A stretch of 64,000 nt of DNA. It comes from Lunularia cruciata. Taxonomy: Eukaryota; Streptophyta; Marchantiopsida; Lunulariales; Lunulariaceae. The notes under the pieces are model-generated. The model had not been told where the DNA came from and ran no database searches. It worked only from the letters and a program-made list of their open reading frames with translations. The DNA is taken from the NCBI GenBank assembly GCA_948567375.1, contig OX419758.1:6949001-7013000 (forward strand), written 5' to 3'. Below are positions 20,763-32,628 of this stretch, piece by piece; the first letter of the stretch is position 1; the number at the start of each line of letters is the position of its first letter. Made by a program: the position numbers and the translations under genes.

Positions 20763-22560
20763 CTCAGTGCGATGTTGTGCGATAATTTTGTTCCTCTACA
20801 GTACAAGGTGTAATAAGAGCTCCTGTCCATGGACGGCATGTCAAGGACAGCAAGGTGCGGGCAACTGAATCTGAAAACCTGCGGTTGAGTAGAAGTGCGG
20901 TTTAAGTATATCTCTGCGATGTATTACGTGGTGTCCAGTATGGATTGCAAATCGAGACCGACTAACTCTATGAGAGGAGCTTTTGTAGATAAATCTGCAC
21001 ACTACTCAAATGTTTCGACAATCAGAAGGAGAAAGCATTGGGTAAATAAAACGTAAGGTTTAAAACGACACACATAGCATAACAAGACGCCGTCAAGCTT
21101 CCGTCAAGCCCACATAGAATAACGAATTCCTGTCAAGCACTCATAGAACAAGACCTTTCAAGCCGAATAAAGATAAAACCTAAGAGGTAAAACGGAGCTA
21201 AGCCCCACTTTAGGACCGCATAATCGGATGCACAAGTAGATATGTACACATGTAAGCTTCTTGGTGCATATTTTGTAATTCTTTTGCAAAATATTGTTTA
21301 CAACAACGCGTTCGGTAGATCGTGGAATATGGCTGGTTCTAATTTATACGGTTTAGAGACATAGCAGGTACATTTTCGATTGTAAAATGTTGACTCTCTT
21401 TGCCACAGTGGCGTTCACTTTTTGTGGCTCATGTATATGTCAACCATGTAAAAGGTTTAAGCTGCAAAAGCAGGCTACTTACTACAAAGTCGGTTGTTGT
21501 AAAATTGACGTTCCACGAACATCTAGAAGCGCTAGAAAATCAATCTAGCGAACTTCTTAGACGCTACATTAACTAAAGTCGATGTAACCTGATAATGAAC
21601 TATTCTTTCTATCGCGAGACTGAGTATAGATACTATCCGAAGTCGGGATCTTATGTGTAGAATCACGAATTCAATGTCAGAGGTCAGAATTTACTGGCTA
21701 AAACTAGCCTTCTCCCTTATACTCCACCTTAGCTTCGGTTATATTATCTCAGATAAAATTTCATACTAACGTTAGTATTGGACTTAGTATGTATGTACGA
21801 GTAACATCATTATTGTTAAATCAATAGAGAGCCCTAGTCTATTGAGTGCTGTACCTCAGGTCATTTACTTGTATACGCGCTACCTCAACAGTTTCGCGGA
21901 GTACCTGCTTCATGAAATCCTGATTGGTTCGATAGGTAGGACTTTTATGCCCTTTAAAACTGTTTAAATAATTGCACGTGTAAATATCCTCCGCATACGG
22001 CTCATAGGACAAAAAGGAAGCACAGCCGTGCAGCCCGTGTTATCCAAACATTATGGTTCCAGCCTTTCTCATAGCATGGCCATATCGCCAGTCACCGTGT
22101 CTATGCATCTGTTTCCTACACACTTCTTTTTATCCTCTTCTGTCATGTGGGCGGTAGCTAATCAGGAGCCAGTTGTGTTTAGCTTGTAGACAAGTTGACT
22201 CTATACGGCCCAGCAAATGGAGCCCTGGAGGTTTGCTATAGAGAACCAAGCCCTTATTCTGCTTGACAGCGCCAGGGGCCCGCCGAAGCTGCAGGGTGCC
22301 CACCGGACACGCAAGATTTCCTCGCATCCGGCTCTCCGAGTGAATCCTCGGGTTCTGGAAGACACTTTGACCAAAGTTTAAGCAAGATTTCACGATCCTA
22401 TACTCCATGGATCTTTTGCCGATCGGAGATGCCAATCACATCCCGGTTCACAATAGGGTGATGGTCCTCCACCATAAAGGTATGTAGTTGTTGGCCAAAA
22501 GAGAAGCACTGGGGGTTTAAGAGGCGATGCAGGTAGTAATAATCCTGAGTCCCAAAAGCG
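20763..22560. other. Intergenic stretch with one degraded LINE tail
   Basis: No supported gene. At 21150-21212 a diverged reverse-orientation LINE tail is visible (AAGACCTTTCAAGCCG...GGAGCTAAGCCCC). Just upstream the words CCGTCAAG and TGTCAAGC recur four times (21087-21160). The rest shows no repeats or protein similarity that I can recognise. Confidence 0.5.
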
Positions 22561-22562
22561 AA

Positions 22563-22765
22563 AGAGAAGGCGACCGCGTACGGTAACAAGAAGGATGGAA
22601 AGACCTATCAAAGGATAAGGCATAAGAGGTAAAAGAAAGAAAAGTAATACATGAGAAAGATACACGAGATTCTTCGGAAACTAGAGAAAAGCGACCACAT
22701 GTGATAACAAGAAGGATGAGAAGACCCCTTCAAGCCGTATAAGGAAAAAACCAACAGCACCAAGC
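22563..22765 (-). repeat. Two diverged LINE tails in reverse orientation
   Basis: 22563-22636 has GGCGACCGCGTACGG, AAGGATGGAAAGACC and ATAAGAGGTAAAA. 22687-22752 has GCGACCACATGTG, AAGGATGAGAAGACCCC and TTCAAGCCGTATAAGG. Both are the 3' halves of the family's tail, lack the hairpin, and are too eroded for target duplications to be read. Confidence 0.65.
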
Positions 22766-23015
22766 TTGCCAAATGCGAAGCTGCTCCAGTAGCCGACTTT
22801 TCGTTTGGTAATAAGTTATGAACCCGGCACATTTTAGCTAAATGTGAGGTGATAGCGAGTTCGGGAAAAGTTGATGTATACCTGTAGCTGAAGCTGAGAC
22901 GACAAGTGCAGACTGTGGGACGGCCATCCGAACTTAATGAGTAGGTTCATGTGCCAGGTTTGCCAAAGCTTTCTTGTTATCTTACAAGGCCATAGTAAGT
23001 GACCGTACAGCAACC

Positions 23016-23476
23016 TCAGATTCTCATCTCTTGGCCCTGTAGTCCATTTCCCAACTGTTGGCGGCATATATATACCAAGTTAGAGCGAACGCCTATTATA
23101 CGCAAGTGACTCTTGTACCCTATAGCATCCCTATAGTTCCTGTTCCACACGTGATATTCATAATCTTCTGCCACTTGAAGCCATTGGCGGGTATAAGCTG
23201 CCTCGTCAGCAGCCTTCACTTTATCTGACTGGGCCTTGGTGGCTGTCGCCCGCACGTATTCGGTATTCACGTATTCACTTTATCTGACTGGGCCTTGAGG
23301 GAGACGGTGGTTGTCGCACGCACCACAGTCTTAATGTTCAGGAGTTGGTAATTTTGTGGGTTACTTTTGGGAGCCGGTATTTGTATCTCATGTTGTGTTA
23401 TCGGTGCTTGTACTTCACCTACTGTTATCTTGCCAATAAATAATGTGAATTTCTTGGGAGACAGTAGAGTCACCAA
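23016..23476 (-). other. Unrecognised ORF remnants around a local tandem duplication
   Basis: Two minus-strand frames, 23267-23476 and 23016-23270, abut. A ~58-base unit containing CACTTTATCTGACTGGGCC occurs at about 23217 and 23275, so both frames contain the peptide AQSDKV preceded by VRAT. The second frame continues with AYTRQWLQVAEDYEYHVWNR. I do not recognise the protein. It may be a decayed gene or chance ORFs extended by duplication. Confidence 0.3.
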
Positions 23477-23586
23477 AATTGACTAGTAACTAACTATCGC
23501 TAACTAGCGGGAAGTCTTCAAGTCTCCAAGGGCATGGGACTACCACTAAGCACACACATCCTCTCTCCTTTTCACTTAGTGTGAAC

Positions 23587-25690
23587 ATGGTGCACACATC
23601 TTCTCTTGCTCTCCACTCTTCTCTTGGTTCCAATATGTCTATCCTTACATCCACACATGCATGTTACAATTTGCTTGAGGAAGCCAAGGTCGGAGTAAAT
23701 ACCATTGCTTTGACAAATGGTTATGCCCCGATGAGTCAACTCACGCTAACTGTTGGAAACAAGCCAGGAGGCTTAGTTAAAAACAGATGCTTGACTTGTG
23801 TCCGTGGCGGTAAGCCCACCTGTCAAGCACATGTTCAAAGTACCTCCACGCTCTGCCAAGTGTGTCCTTTCCAGCTGATTATTTGCAAACAGGAGAAATA
23901 TAGTGATAGTTATCCAGAGTGACCAATGCAGAACACAACCATGAAGCAGTTGAAAATGTGGCTGTATATACAGCTGAAAGATCCCTCTCCATGATTGAGG
24001 TTGAAACTGCTCACAACCTGAGATGCATCAAAGCACAACCTTGTGTTGTTTTGGGTGTCTTACAAGAACACAACGCTACCAACCTCTCAACAACTCAAGA
24101 CATTTATAATATCAAGAAGGTCAAGAAGAGAAGGATGTTGGCTGGCAGATCAACAAGTGAAGCCTTATTGGATACCTTGATTCTAAGGGATATCCAACAT
24201 GAGATCAAATGCAACCATGCTGGCAATCTTACCTGCCTTTTCATCTTCCCTAAGTCAGCAAAGAACAATGCCAAACTATATTCAGCTAACAAGGTCTTTT
24301 CCATTGACAACACAAACAAGACCAACCAATATCAGATGGCTCTATTGCATGGAACAAGCGTGACAATGACAAATAAAACATTCACTTTGTTCTATTGCTT
24401 TATGCAATTTGAGGCTGAAGAGTTCTACACCTGGGCAATGCATGATCTGGACAGATCCTTTGAGCAACTAAGCATCAATTCTCATGATGCAGTTTTTGTC
24501 CAGATCGTGAACTGGCATTGGTGAATGCCATATCCTTGGTATTTTCAGATGCAACCACAATATTGTGTGTTTGGCATATCAACAAAAATGTGCTGGCAAA
24601 GCAATGCTCTGGATTTGATTCAAATGATGCTTAGGAAGAGTTCATGGGAGCATGGCAAGCCGGTATCAACTCTTGATCAGAAGCTGAATACAAGGAACAT
24701 TTAGATCAGCTCTCCCAAAATGTCCTTGCAGCAATATTTCCCTACCTTTTGACAACATTGCTTTGCTCCAAGGAAAATTTCATTTTGGCTTGGATTTTCC
24801 ACTACAAACACTTTGGCCATATTCCACATCAAGAGAGGAAAGTGCTCATGCAGCTCTAAAGAAATGGTTGCAGGTGTCTATTGGTTATATGCTTGGTTTC
24901 TATTTTCTGCTTTAAAGAGCATGCAATGAGTAGGAATGCAACCTTAGTCAGACTAATCACATCCAATAGATGCATAATCTCATTGAACTAAGCCATCCTT
25001 TGTGGAAAAATGTCAAGAAAAGCATCTCCTGCCATGCCATGAAGCAAGCCTTGAAATATTACTACAAATCTCTGGCACCCCAAGATGAACCATGTAGCAA
25101 CATTTTACCTCAACAATGGGCATACTTCGTAGCCATCACCTCAAAAGAATGTTGGCGCAAGTTCTTGTTGCAATCGCCTTTACCATCAATGACTTTGATT
25201 GGCATTGGTGGCTAAAACAACTAGTATCTATGATGCTCGCGCCTCCTATAGCATCCGCACCTTTGGCTAACTCAATAGAGTAGATCCAACAATGATATGA
25301 ATTGTTGATGGTGCATTAGCATCCTCTCATTGTGCACGCCCTTATAGAAGTTGTTGACCAGCCCCTTGAGGTGCAAAATCCAGCAATAGTAGCAACATGG
25401 GCAAACCTACTAGATCAACACATCGCAATCCATTTGCTTTTGAGTATGTAGAGAAATCACAACAATGGTCACAACCTCAAGCTTAATGGCAATCACAACA
25501 AGACCAACCATTGGAGATAAGATGCCATTGTCATATCTGCAAGGAAAGTGGTCAAAACACAAGAATGTGTCCTTAGTATGGAGTCCAGTTGCATCATCAT
25601 CTAATACCATCCATAATGTAGCACCTTCAAGAGACCTAGATCCCAATGCCGGTGACCAGGTGGCCAATGCTTGGCCTTTGGTGTTTTTTT
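23587..25690 (+). pseudogene. MULE (Mutator-like) transposase pseudogene
   Basis: The N-terminal part (23587-23922) has RCLTCVRGGKPTCQAHV and CPFQLIICKQEKY, the zinc-binding FAR1/WRKY-GCM1-like region of MuDR/FAR1 proteins. After a frameshift at about 23920 it reads NAEHNHEAV, then a helical stretch ending IYN. The catalytic core begins FSIDNTNKTNQYQMALLH (first Asp of DDE). After another frameshift near 24500 it reads PDRELALVNAISLVFSDAT and ILCVWHINKNVLAKQC, the signature around the second Asp. A C-terminal knuckle CHICKESGQNTRMC lies near 25520-25560, with Gln in place of the His. Several stops (TAG at 24632, TGA at about 24677). I could not find terminal inverted repeats. Immobile relic. 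Confidence 0.82.
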
Positions 25691-25699
25691 TTTAAAGTT

Positions 25700-26152
25700 C
25701 AAATCTAAGATCAACTTGAATCATGGATGGCAAAAATCCACACTTCTGATTGGCTAATTGGTAGGACAATAGCGGGTGAGGTAGAAATACATGTTCCCTT
25801 ATTTTTCCATGGGGCTTAAGTTGGTGTTTCTCCTCAACTTTGGGTCTTTATGGCATGGGCCACTGCTAGATTGCTCCATCCGCATTTTTATGTGTTTTTG
25901 TACCTTTTTTAATCTTTTAGGATAAATAAATAAATAAATATTTAAAGTGATAGATATGGTATTTGAAGTGTTTGGTAAGGAATGTACAAAAGTGAATCAT
26001 AGTAGAAAGTAGAGGTATCATTTGGATTTCCTATTTTTAAGTCTATTTTGGATCATGTGTGCCTACTATTTATAGAGACCACTAACTGGTATAATCCAAA
26101 AGAACATAATCATATTAGATAATTTTCTTCAAATCTAATATATAGATCATAT
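25700..26152. other. AT-rich spacer with (TAAA)n
   Basis: No gene seen. A short tetranucleotide run of AAAT units lies at about 25924-25942. The right end carries TTGATATATAGATTATAT (26153-26170), the left target duplication of LINE C. Confidence 0.6.
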
Positions 26153-26733
26153 TTGATATATAGATTATATTCCTCTTTTGGGTATTTCTCCCCACCTTGA
26201 TCTTCCTGAGGGGTGTATCACATCTACATATGGACTACATATCCTTGGAGTGCCTGTAGGATCCGAGGAGTTTTTCACATGCTTCTTAAATGTTGCCCTT
26301 GTAAAAGATGTTCTCTATGTGGATGACATTTCGTTATTAGGAGATCCGTAGGTAGCATTTGGTATACTCTCCTCCAGTATTGCTCATCAACCGTCTTACC
26401 TCATCCGTATAGTTCTTCTCTCCTTGTCCTTCTTCTCATGTTTGAGAGCCTTTGATAGGAGGATTATGGGAGTCTTTGGTGATATTATTGGACCAAGGAC
26501 ATTTGAGTGTGTGACATGGAATTTATGTTTGTGTGAGGTGCTCTAAATTTTGAGCGTTGGTGCTCCGGTGTGCTCTCAGTAGTGAGGCTAGAGTGATGAC
26601 CAATCAGACTATCTTTGTTTCTCTCCGGTGAGGCAGGAAGTGATGACCTCCAGATTGTGAGAGTGCGTGTTGTGATGGTAGGTTATAGGTTGCCCTTTCC
26701 CATAGTTTAGTTATCTCAACTAGATTTACATTA

Positions 26734-28190
26734 GTGGGTGGTGTTCCGTGGGTATTGGCACTTGGTGGTGTTGGCACTTGGTGGGGTACTTGCGGTTGCG
26801 ACTTGCGGTTACAATTTGTGGTTCCGGTTTGTGGTTGCAGTTGCGGTTACTTTGTCATGATAGAGTTTGTTGGGGATTCTAGAGGAGTTAGCCTTGCAAT
26901 ACACAGTGCATTTACTCAGAGTGACACTCAATATCAGCTTGTATCTCAGGTCCCAATGAGGGAGTAGATTGGCTCTGAGTTGGAGTTTGACACAGGAGCT
27001 GATTTAGTTGAGAGTGCACTTGGTGTGTCCGCACTATTGTTGTGGGATATGGACTAGATTTATGGGGCCTCCAAAGGCCCTAGGTGTTACTTTGGTATAA
27101 TGGGTACCATTGAGTTGGATGACTTCATCTAGGAGTTAGATAGTTGGTGTGATCTACAACAAATGCAGAACCCAACTTTGTTTACACCTTTCATGGCATG
27201 GAAGGGGTTGTTTCAGCATTTGGAAGGTCTACCAATGGATGACTACCATGAGTTCAAGAGAGCTCATTTGGAGGAGATTGAGTTATGGAGACAATATTGG
27301 TCTCCAAACTTTGTTTCTATCACTTTAGGTTTGGTGGCCAAGAGTAGATTGGCTGTACCTACGAGTTCTACCTCAAGTAGTGTTGGTAGAGCTAGTGGAG
27401 GTGCACTAGCTGGAGATAGTGCTACTACGAGTGGAGGTATTGCTATAGGAGGTGGTGTGGTACTAGGGTTCAACCCCTTGGTGGAGTTCTTATTTTGTTT
27501 GAGGCAGAACTACCAGGGAGTGCAAATTCACAAGCTGAGGAGCTTGTAGGAGTTCCAGCAAAAGGCTAGAGAAAGCCTATGCAAGGCATACACTTGCATG
27601 AGGTGGCTGATCAGTTTCACTCAGGGAGTTACTGAGGCCCAAGCAGTCCAATTTTGGTATGGGATATTGGATAGGGAGTTGCAACGTAGAGTTCATGATG
27701 CTATGTTGTTACAAGCTACTTTGCATACTTTGGCAGTGATCTTTGGTTTGGTTGAGCGCATTGAGCTCAACATGGTGGAGGAGAGGGTGGTGACATCTAG
27801 ATTTGGTAGGGAGACCTCATCCATGGTTATGACTTCTTCTAGAGTGCAGCAAAGTGCACCATGCCTAATTGGTTTTTGAGGACAGGGTGGATAGCTCAGA
27901 TCCCATGGAGCGAGTGGAGGGCTGAGTGGAGCTAGACCCTTACTTTCATTTTTGGGTCAATAGCAGCCAATGAGTAGTGGTATTGCTTGTTGGATTTGTG
28001 GTGGACCTCACCGTAGGAGAGAGTGTACTGATGGCAGCAGACTTGATACCTTTGGTGCATCGCAGCCAGCATAGAGGCAGTGTGAGCATTGCCACAAATT
28101 TGGTCACACTAGTGACCGATGCTTTGACCTACACCCAGAGTTATGGAGTGGTAGGGCTATTATGGCAAGTAGTAGAGGAGCTCTAATTCA
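26734..28190 (+). pseudogene. gag region with two CCHC-type knuckles
   Basis: Frame 26734 runs through stops with recognisable capsid-like text: FMAWKGLFQHLEGLPMDDY, EFKRAHLEEIELWRQYW, later YTCMRWLISFTQGVTEAQAV and FWYGILDRELQRRVHDAML, which resembles the gag motif preceding nucleocapsid. Two Cys/His boxes follow: CWICGGPHRRREC (27988-28026, one residue short of canonical) and CEHCHKFGHTSDRC (28081-28122, perfect C-x2-C-x4-H-x4-C). They would bind RNA for packaging. At least six TAG and two TGA codons interrupt the frame. Confidence 0.75.
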
Positions 28191-28699
28191 TGGATGATGG
28201 GGTGGTAGAGGTGGTGGTAGAGGATCTACACCTAGTAGAGGTGCAGTACCTGCCCTTACTTCTGATATAGCTATGGCTACTCAGATTGAGCAGTTGGAGC
28301 AGAGATTGGCTAGTATAGCCATTGCTTAGAGGAGGTCAGATTCAGGTGCTGAGGCTTCCACCTCATATGTTGGTGATAGAGATGCTTTGGACTTTATGTG
28401 CGGATCAGCTTAGGTGGATGCATCTACAGCAATGACTAGGAGTGCAGTACGTGCTCCAGAGCCTAGAAGAGCATCAATGGAGTTGGACCTACAGAGAGGA
28501 GAGGTTGGGAGATAGGTCAGACTTCCCTAGTCTTTCATGCTATCTGAGGCATTGCAGACAATATCCATGGGTCCTAGACGTCCTAATGCAAGTGTGGTAG
28601 GTGGTGATGGAGTGCATGATTGACTACTTCCTAGTCAACCACCTGCTACTACACAGACTGAGTCTAGCACAATGTTGGGAGTGGTTCAGTTGATTATGT

Positions 28700-29640
28700 G
28701 GTGCCCTTTATTTTCAACCAGTGATATGTTTATATTGGGAGTTGACCCAACCCCAATGTTCCGGTTGGCTGCCATGCTTTATGAGAGTAGGAATGATGCG
28801 GTTGCTACTACTAAAGCAAAGGTGGCTGGTTGTAGAGCTGACTTGGTTGAGGAGCATTGGATCCATTCAACAACTAGTGGTTTATGGCAAGCAACAACAT
28901 CTATGGAGGAGTTGGTAGTTAGACCGGCCTTTGAGAGAGCGTGGTTCACATCTAGTGTTGTCCTATTGGATAACCAAAGAGGGATTTTCCACTTGGTGGG
29001 ACCTTCAAGGAAGGTCTATACACCATAGAGAGTCTTGTTAGACTGTGGTGCACAACCCCTTAAGTTGGGGAAGGCTGTAGTAATTGGTCTAGAGTTATAG
29101 AAGACCAATGTGGAGAGGTGTCTATTTGAGATCCAGACATCTCTAGGTGGTCATTTGACATAGTACATCACACGTGGGGAGCTTGTTGTCCAAGTTCAGC
29201 CGGGTCATCCGATTGATAGCTTGGTGGTGAGAGCTCAGGCTATTGCGACAATAGCTAAGTCATATGATGTGCTAGTTGGAGGAGTAGTGTTATACCTCTT
29301 GGGTTTCAACATTGACTATTGGGAGAAGACAGCCTCCTATAGACCAGGTTGGCAATCTAGTGAGGGACGGGTCTGTTGCCTACCAATACGCTTTAGTAGT
29401 GGTAGTCTTGGCTCACTACAGTCCGTGACCATGGCAACATCAGTTTTATCTTTCAGTGGTATAGTTACTTGGCCTGGTGACATGTTGGAGGGCAACGCCG
29501 ATGCAAAAGATACTCCAATACCAAAGGAGATCACTCAGATTTGGAGTACAAGTGGGATTGTTCCATCCACCTTGGATGTTCCATTGTGGAGTTTAGAGGA
29601 GGCATTGCAACAACATGCAGATCAATTGGTGCAATAGGCT
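28700..29640 (+). pseudogene. Aspartic protease region of the methyltransferase retrotransposon
   Basis: The key loop is RVLLDCGAQPLKLGKAVVIG, with the catalytic Asp codon at 29041-29043 and Cys where most proteases have Ser or Thr (D-C-G-A). Downstream are FEIQTSLGG and SYDVLVGGVVLYLLGFNID, then YWEKTASYRPGWQ and CLPIRF; the D-V-L-V-G block corresponds to the second conserved strand of retropepsins. It is in frame with gag and the methyltransferase. Four TAG stops lie in or next to it (29026, 29098, 29161, 29635, approximate). Confidence 0.72.
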
Positions 29641-29748
29641 TGGAGTGGAGCCTTTGTAGCATTAGGAGATGATTGTGAGGATGAGCCTCCAGAGTCAATT
29701 ACTTTGACACCTTTGGATACCACACTCATTGCTTGATAGTATCCAATA

Positions 29749-30735
29749 GAGGGGATATGTCTATTGGAGTTGTTTGGTGGGATTAGCACTGGACTAGTTG
29801 CAGTATTATAGGTGGGTATACGAGTACAGAGGTACTTGTATGTAGAGAGAGATGAGACTGCTAGGTGAACCTCTCTACATCATGTGGCACACTTGGCCAA
29901 TCAGTATCCGGAGTTATTACTGATGTCAACAATCAGAGGTTACTAGAAGGCCCTACCAGTAGACATTTCCTTACTGGTGGTGCATGATCTAAAGAGACAT
30001 GGGCCTATTCACTTGGTGATTTTTGGATGGCCATGTTAAGGACATACACGTGCTGGCCGAGGTTTGGGTCTTCAAGATCCTTGTTCTGGTGTGTTTTGGA
30101 AGATGTTACAAATGCTACAACATCTCCAAGTTCATCAGTCCGTTTCTCCAGCTTACCTTTTGGAGAACATTCCTTTGATGGGTGATTCTTGCACCAGAGT
30201 AGTGGTGAATACACATTAGTTCCATTCTTGGATGGGACTTGCTATATTGTTAGATGCAGCTTGAGTGGGATCATGGGCTCATCATCTTTGTCTTTTGTGG
30301 ACAAACCTCTTATCCAAAGAGGTTTTACAACGTGCATATGATGGGATTCAGTGACTTGACCACATCCTTGTTAATGACATCTTGGATGTTGGGCGTCAGT
30401 CTTAGATAGTGGTAGTGGCTAATAGGTCACCTATGGTAGTGGTGAACCTAGTTGGATAGCCTAGAGCCAAATTTCCCACACTCATGAGTTTCCCAAGCTT
30501 TCATGCTTTTTGAGAGGGAGGACCTAGACTTATTTGGGACTCATAGTTACAGCAATTGGTGGAGCCCAATGCCGATGAGAGAGAGCACATGATGGGTTTT
30601 TGCACTGGTATTGCCGCTATTCCAATAATGTTAGAGGCATCTAGGTGTCAGGTGTTAGGTTAGGCTATGGACCTAAACTGTTTGACTTGGATTATGAGCC
30701 TTGGCTTGGCAAAGCAACATAGGATGCGCTTGATA
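29749..30735 (+). pseudogene. Cytosine-5 DNA methyltransferase domain (DNMT3-like) within gag-pol
   Basis: In a single frame over about 329 codons, all core C5-methyltransferase motifs can be read. Motif I is ICLLELFGGISTGL (SAM binding, 29755-29796), then RYLYVERDE (motif II). Motif IV is GPIHLVIFGWPC, with the catalytic Cys TGT at 30034-30036 followed by TAA where families usually have Gln or Asn. Motif VI is YLLENIP (Glu codon 30163-30165). Motif VIII is VGSWAHHLCLLWTNLL, a late block is DEREHMMGFCTG (motif IX neighbourhood), and motif X is RCQVLG-stop-AMDLNCLTWI. The G-I-x-T-G-L motif I, the R-Y-x-x-x-E step and the A-H-x-x-x-x-x-W-x-N motif VIII resemble DNMT3-type enzymes more than DNMT1/CMT; that placement is by eye. 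Twelve in-frame stops (7 TAG, 4 TGA, 1 TAA) and no net frameshift. The intact parent would have transferred methyl groups to cytosine C5. Cellular DNMT3 genes exist in mosses; this one sits between protease and RT. Confidence 0.87.
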
Positions 30736-31180
30736 GGCATCACCACTTGGAAATTGTGAGCCCTATGCCTATTGAGACAATTCAGGCACATGTTGAGGGC
30801 GATGGACCAAGTGGACATGATATTCTTGGGACAAAGTCAGTAGCTACTTAGGAGAGTGGTCTACTTGGAGTCCATCTAGGTGAGCTTGGGCTACTTGGAT
30901 TACACCCTTGGTCCACTTGGGATACAACTAGAGGACATGTGGAACTTGTAGCCAGAGTGGAGGGAGTTTTTCACACATAGGTTAGGACCTCTAATGGTCG
31001 GAGGCATGACATTATTGCTCCCAAGGGCCCATTGTAGCAGCCAGTCAGTACGTCTTCCACTCGTATGACAATAATAGAGGATACTTGGGAGCCAGATCTT
31101 GGACCCAAGCTTACTGGAGAGGAAAGACGGAGGGTTTGGAGGTTCTTGAGGAGCCACACAATTTTTTCTCCTTCAGTATG
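30736..31180 (+). other. Linker between methyltransferase and RT
   Basis: A poorly conserved stretch with several stops. Scattered text such as HHHLEIV-like and GPKLTGEERRRVWRFLRSH (about 31100-31160) resembles the RT-proximal tether of Ty3 elements. No additional domain recognised. Confidence 0.4.
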
Positions 31181-32628
31181 AAGGATTTGGGTGCTCTGAA
31201 GGGACCTGGTATACAGATTGAGCTGACTAGCAATACACCAGTTTTTTTACGTCCTTATCTATATAGTGATCTGGAGAGGACATTGATTCAAAGCCGGAGT
31301 AGTGACATTTTTGAGGCTGGTTTGGTGGAGGTCTCACATGGAGAGTATGCATCAACAACAATGATGCCAACCAAGAAGGATATGCATGCAACTACATAGA
31401 TAGGTAGATTTGTGAAGATTACTATCCTATCAACCGACAGACCAGGGCTGATCGGTATGCCATGCCTACATCAAAGGAGATTTTTGATGCAATTGGGCAT
31501 GCAAAGGTCTTTAGTACTTTGGATCTTCAAGCAAGATATCATCAATTGTCAATCAAGGAGGAGGATAAGTCCAAGACAACATTCTAGGTTATTGATCCTC
31601 ATGGCAAGGATGTGTTATATCAGTGGAGGTTCTTACTGTTTGGGTTAAAGAATGCTCTTGTTGAGTTCCAAAGGGCAATAGATAGGATCCTAGCTGGATT
31701 GAATTTTGCTCGGTGCTATATTGATGACATTTTGGTCTATAGCACTATTGTGGAGGAGCATGAGAGACAATTGTTGGAGGTGTTTGAGAGGTTGAGATCT
31801 CATGGACTCAAATTACATTTTGGGAAGTGTAGGTTCTTCCATGAGCAGGTTGAGTATTTGGGTCACACTATCTACTCTGAAGGACTTGGTGCTTAGCAGA
31901 CCAAGGTGGAGGCTATTGCACATATTCCTTAGCCTATAGATGTGAGTAGAGTGCAAGCATTCCTTGGTTTAGCAAACTTCTATCACTGCTACGTTAGAGG
32001 ATTTAGTGCTATTGCCAAGGCCTTGACAAAGCTGACCAAGCTTACACAAGAGTGGTGTTGGGGAGATGAGCAAGAGAGAGCTTTTGTAGAGCTCAAGGAG
32101 AGGTTGACATCTGCTCCTATTTTGAGGATACCGATCAGAGGATGACCATTTCAGGTTCATATTGATTGGAATATGCTGGGGCTTGGAGCAGTGCTCACCT
32201 AGCATGATGATAAGGAGAAGGAGTTTTTGGTGGCCTATGCTAGTCGCTCCAACAATTCAGCGGAGGCAAAGTATAGTTCATATGAGGGAGAGTGCTTGGC
32301 AGCCGTTTGGGTAGTAGCGCATTTCCAATGTTACCTATTTGGTAACCCCTTCACTCTCAGCATTGATCATCAGCCGTTGAAGTGGTTGATGGAGTCCGAC
32401 AAGCTTTCAAGGAAGCTTGCACGATGGGCTTTGATTTTACAAGAGTATGATTTCACCGTTGTTCACAGACCTAGAGTGGTGAATTGTGATGCACATGGGT
32501 TGAGTAGAAACCCATGTCCTAGCCAACAGATCAAATCGGAGCACATTGGCATGGTGAGACAGATGAGGAGATGGTGCCAAGTTGGCATGCATTGGCCTTT
32601 TTGTGTATATTTTTTGAGGCTTTGGTAG
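31181..32628 (+). pseudogene. RT and RNase H of the methyltransferase retrotransposon
   Basis: 31085-31399 (shifted frame) has MKDLGALKGPGIQIELTSN and FLRPYLYSDLERTLIQSRS. 31390-31590 returns to the main frame with KVFSTLDLQARYHQLSI (first catalytic Asp). 31612-31896 has FLLFGLKNALVEFQRAIDRI, CYIDDILVYS (intact catalytic pair at about 31721-31729) and GKCRFFHEQVEYLGH. 31942-32145 is the connection (AFLGLANFYHCYVRGFSAI). RNase H follows: QVHIDWNMLGLGAVL, VAYASRSNNSAEAKYSSYEG, and SIDHQPLKWLM...SDKLSRKLARW to 32520. Stops (TAG at about 31589, 31894, 31933, 32200) break it. Confidence 0.9.
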
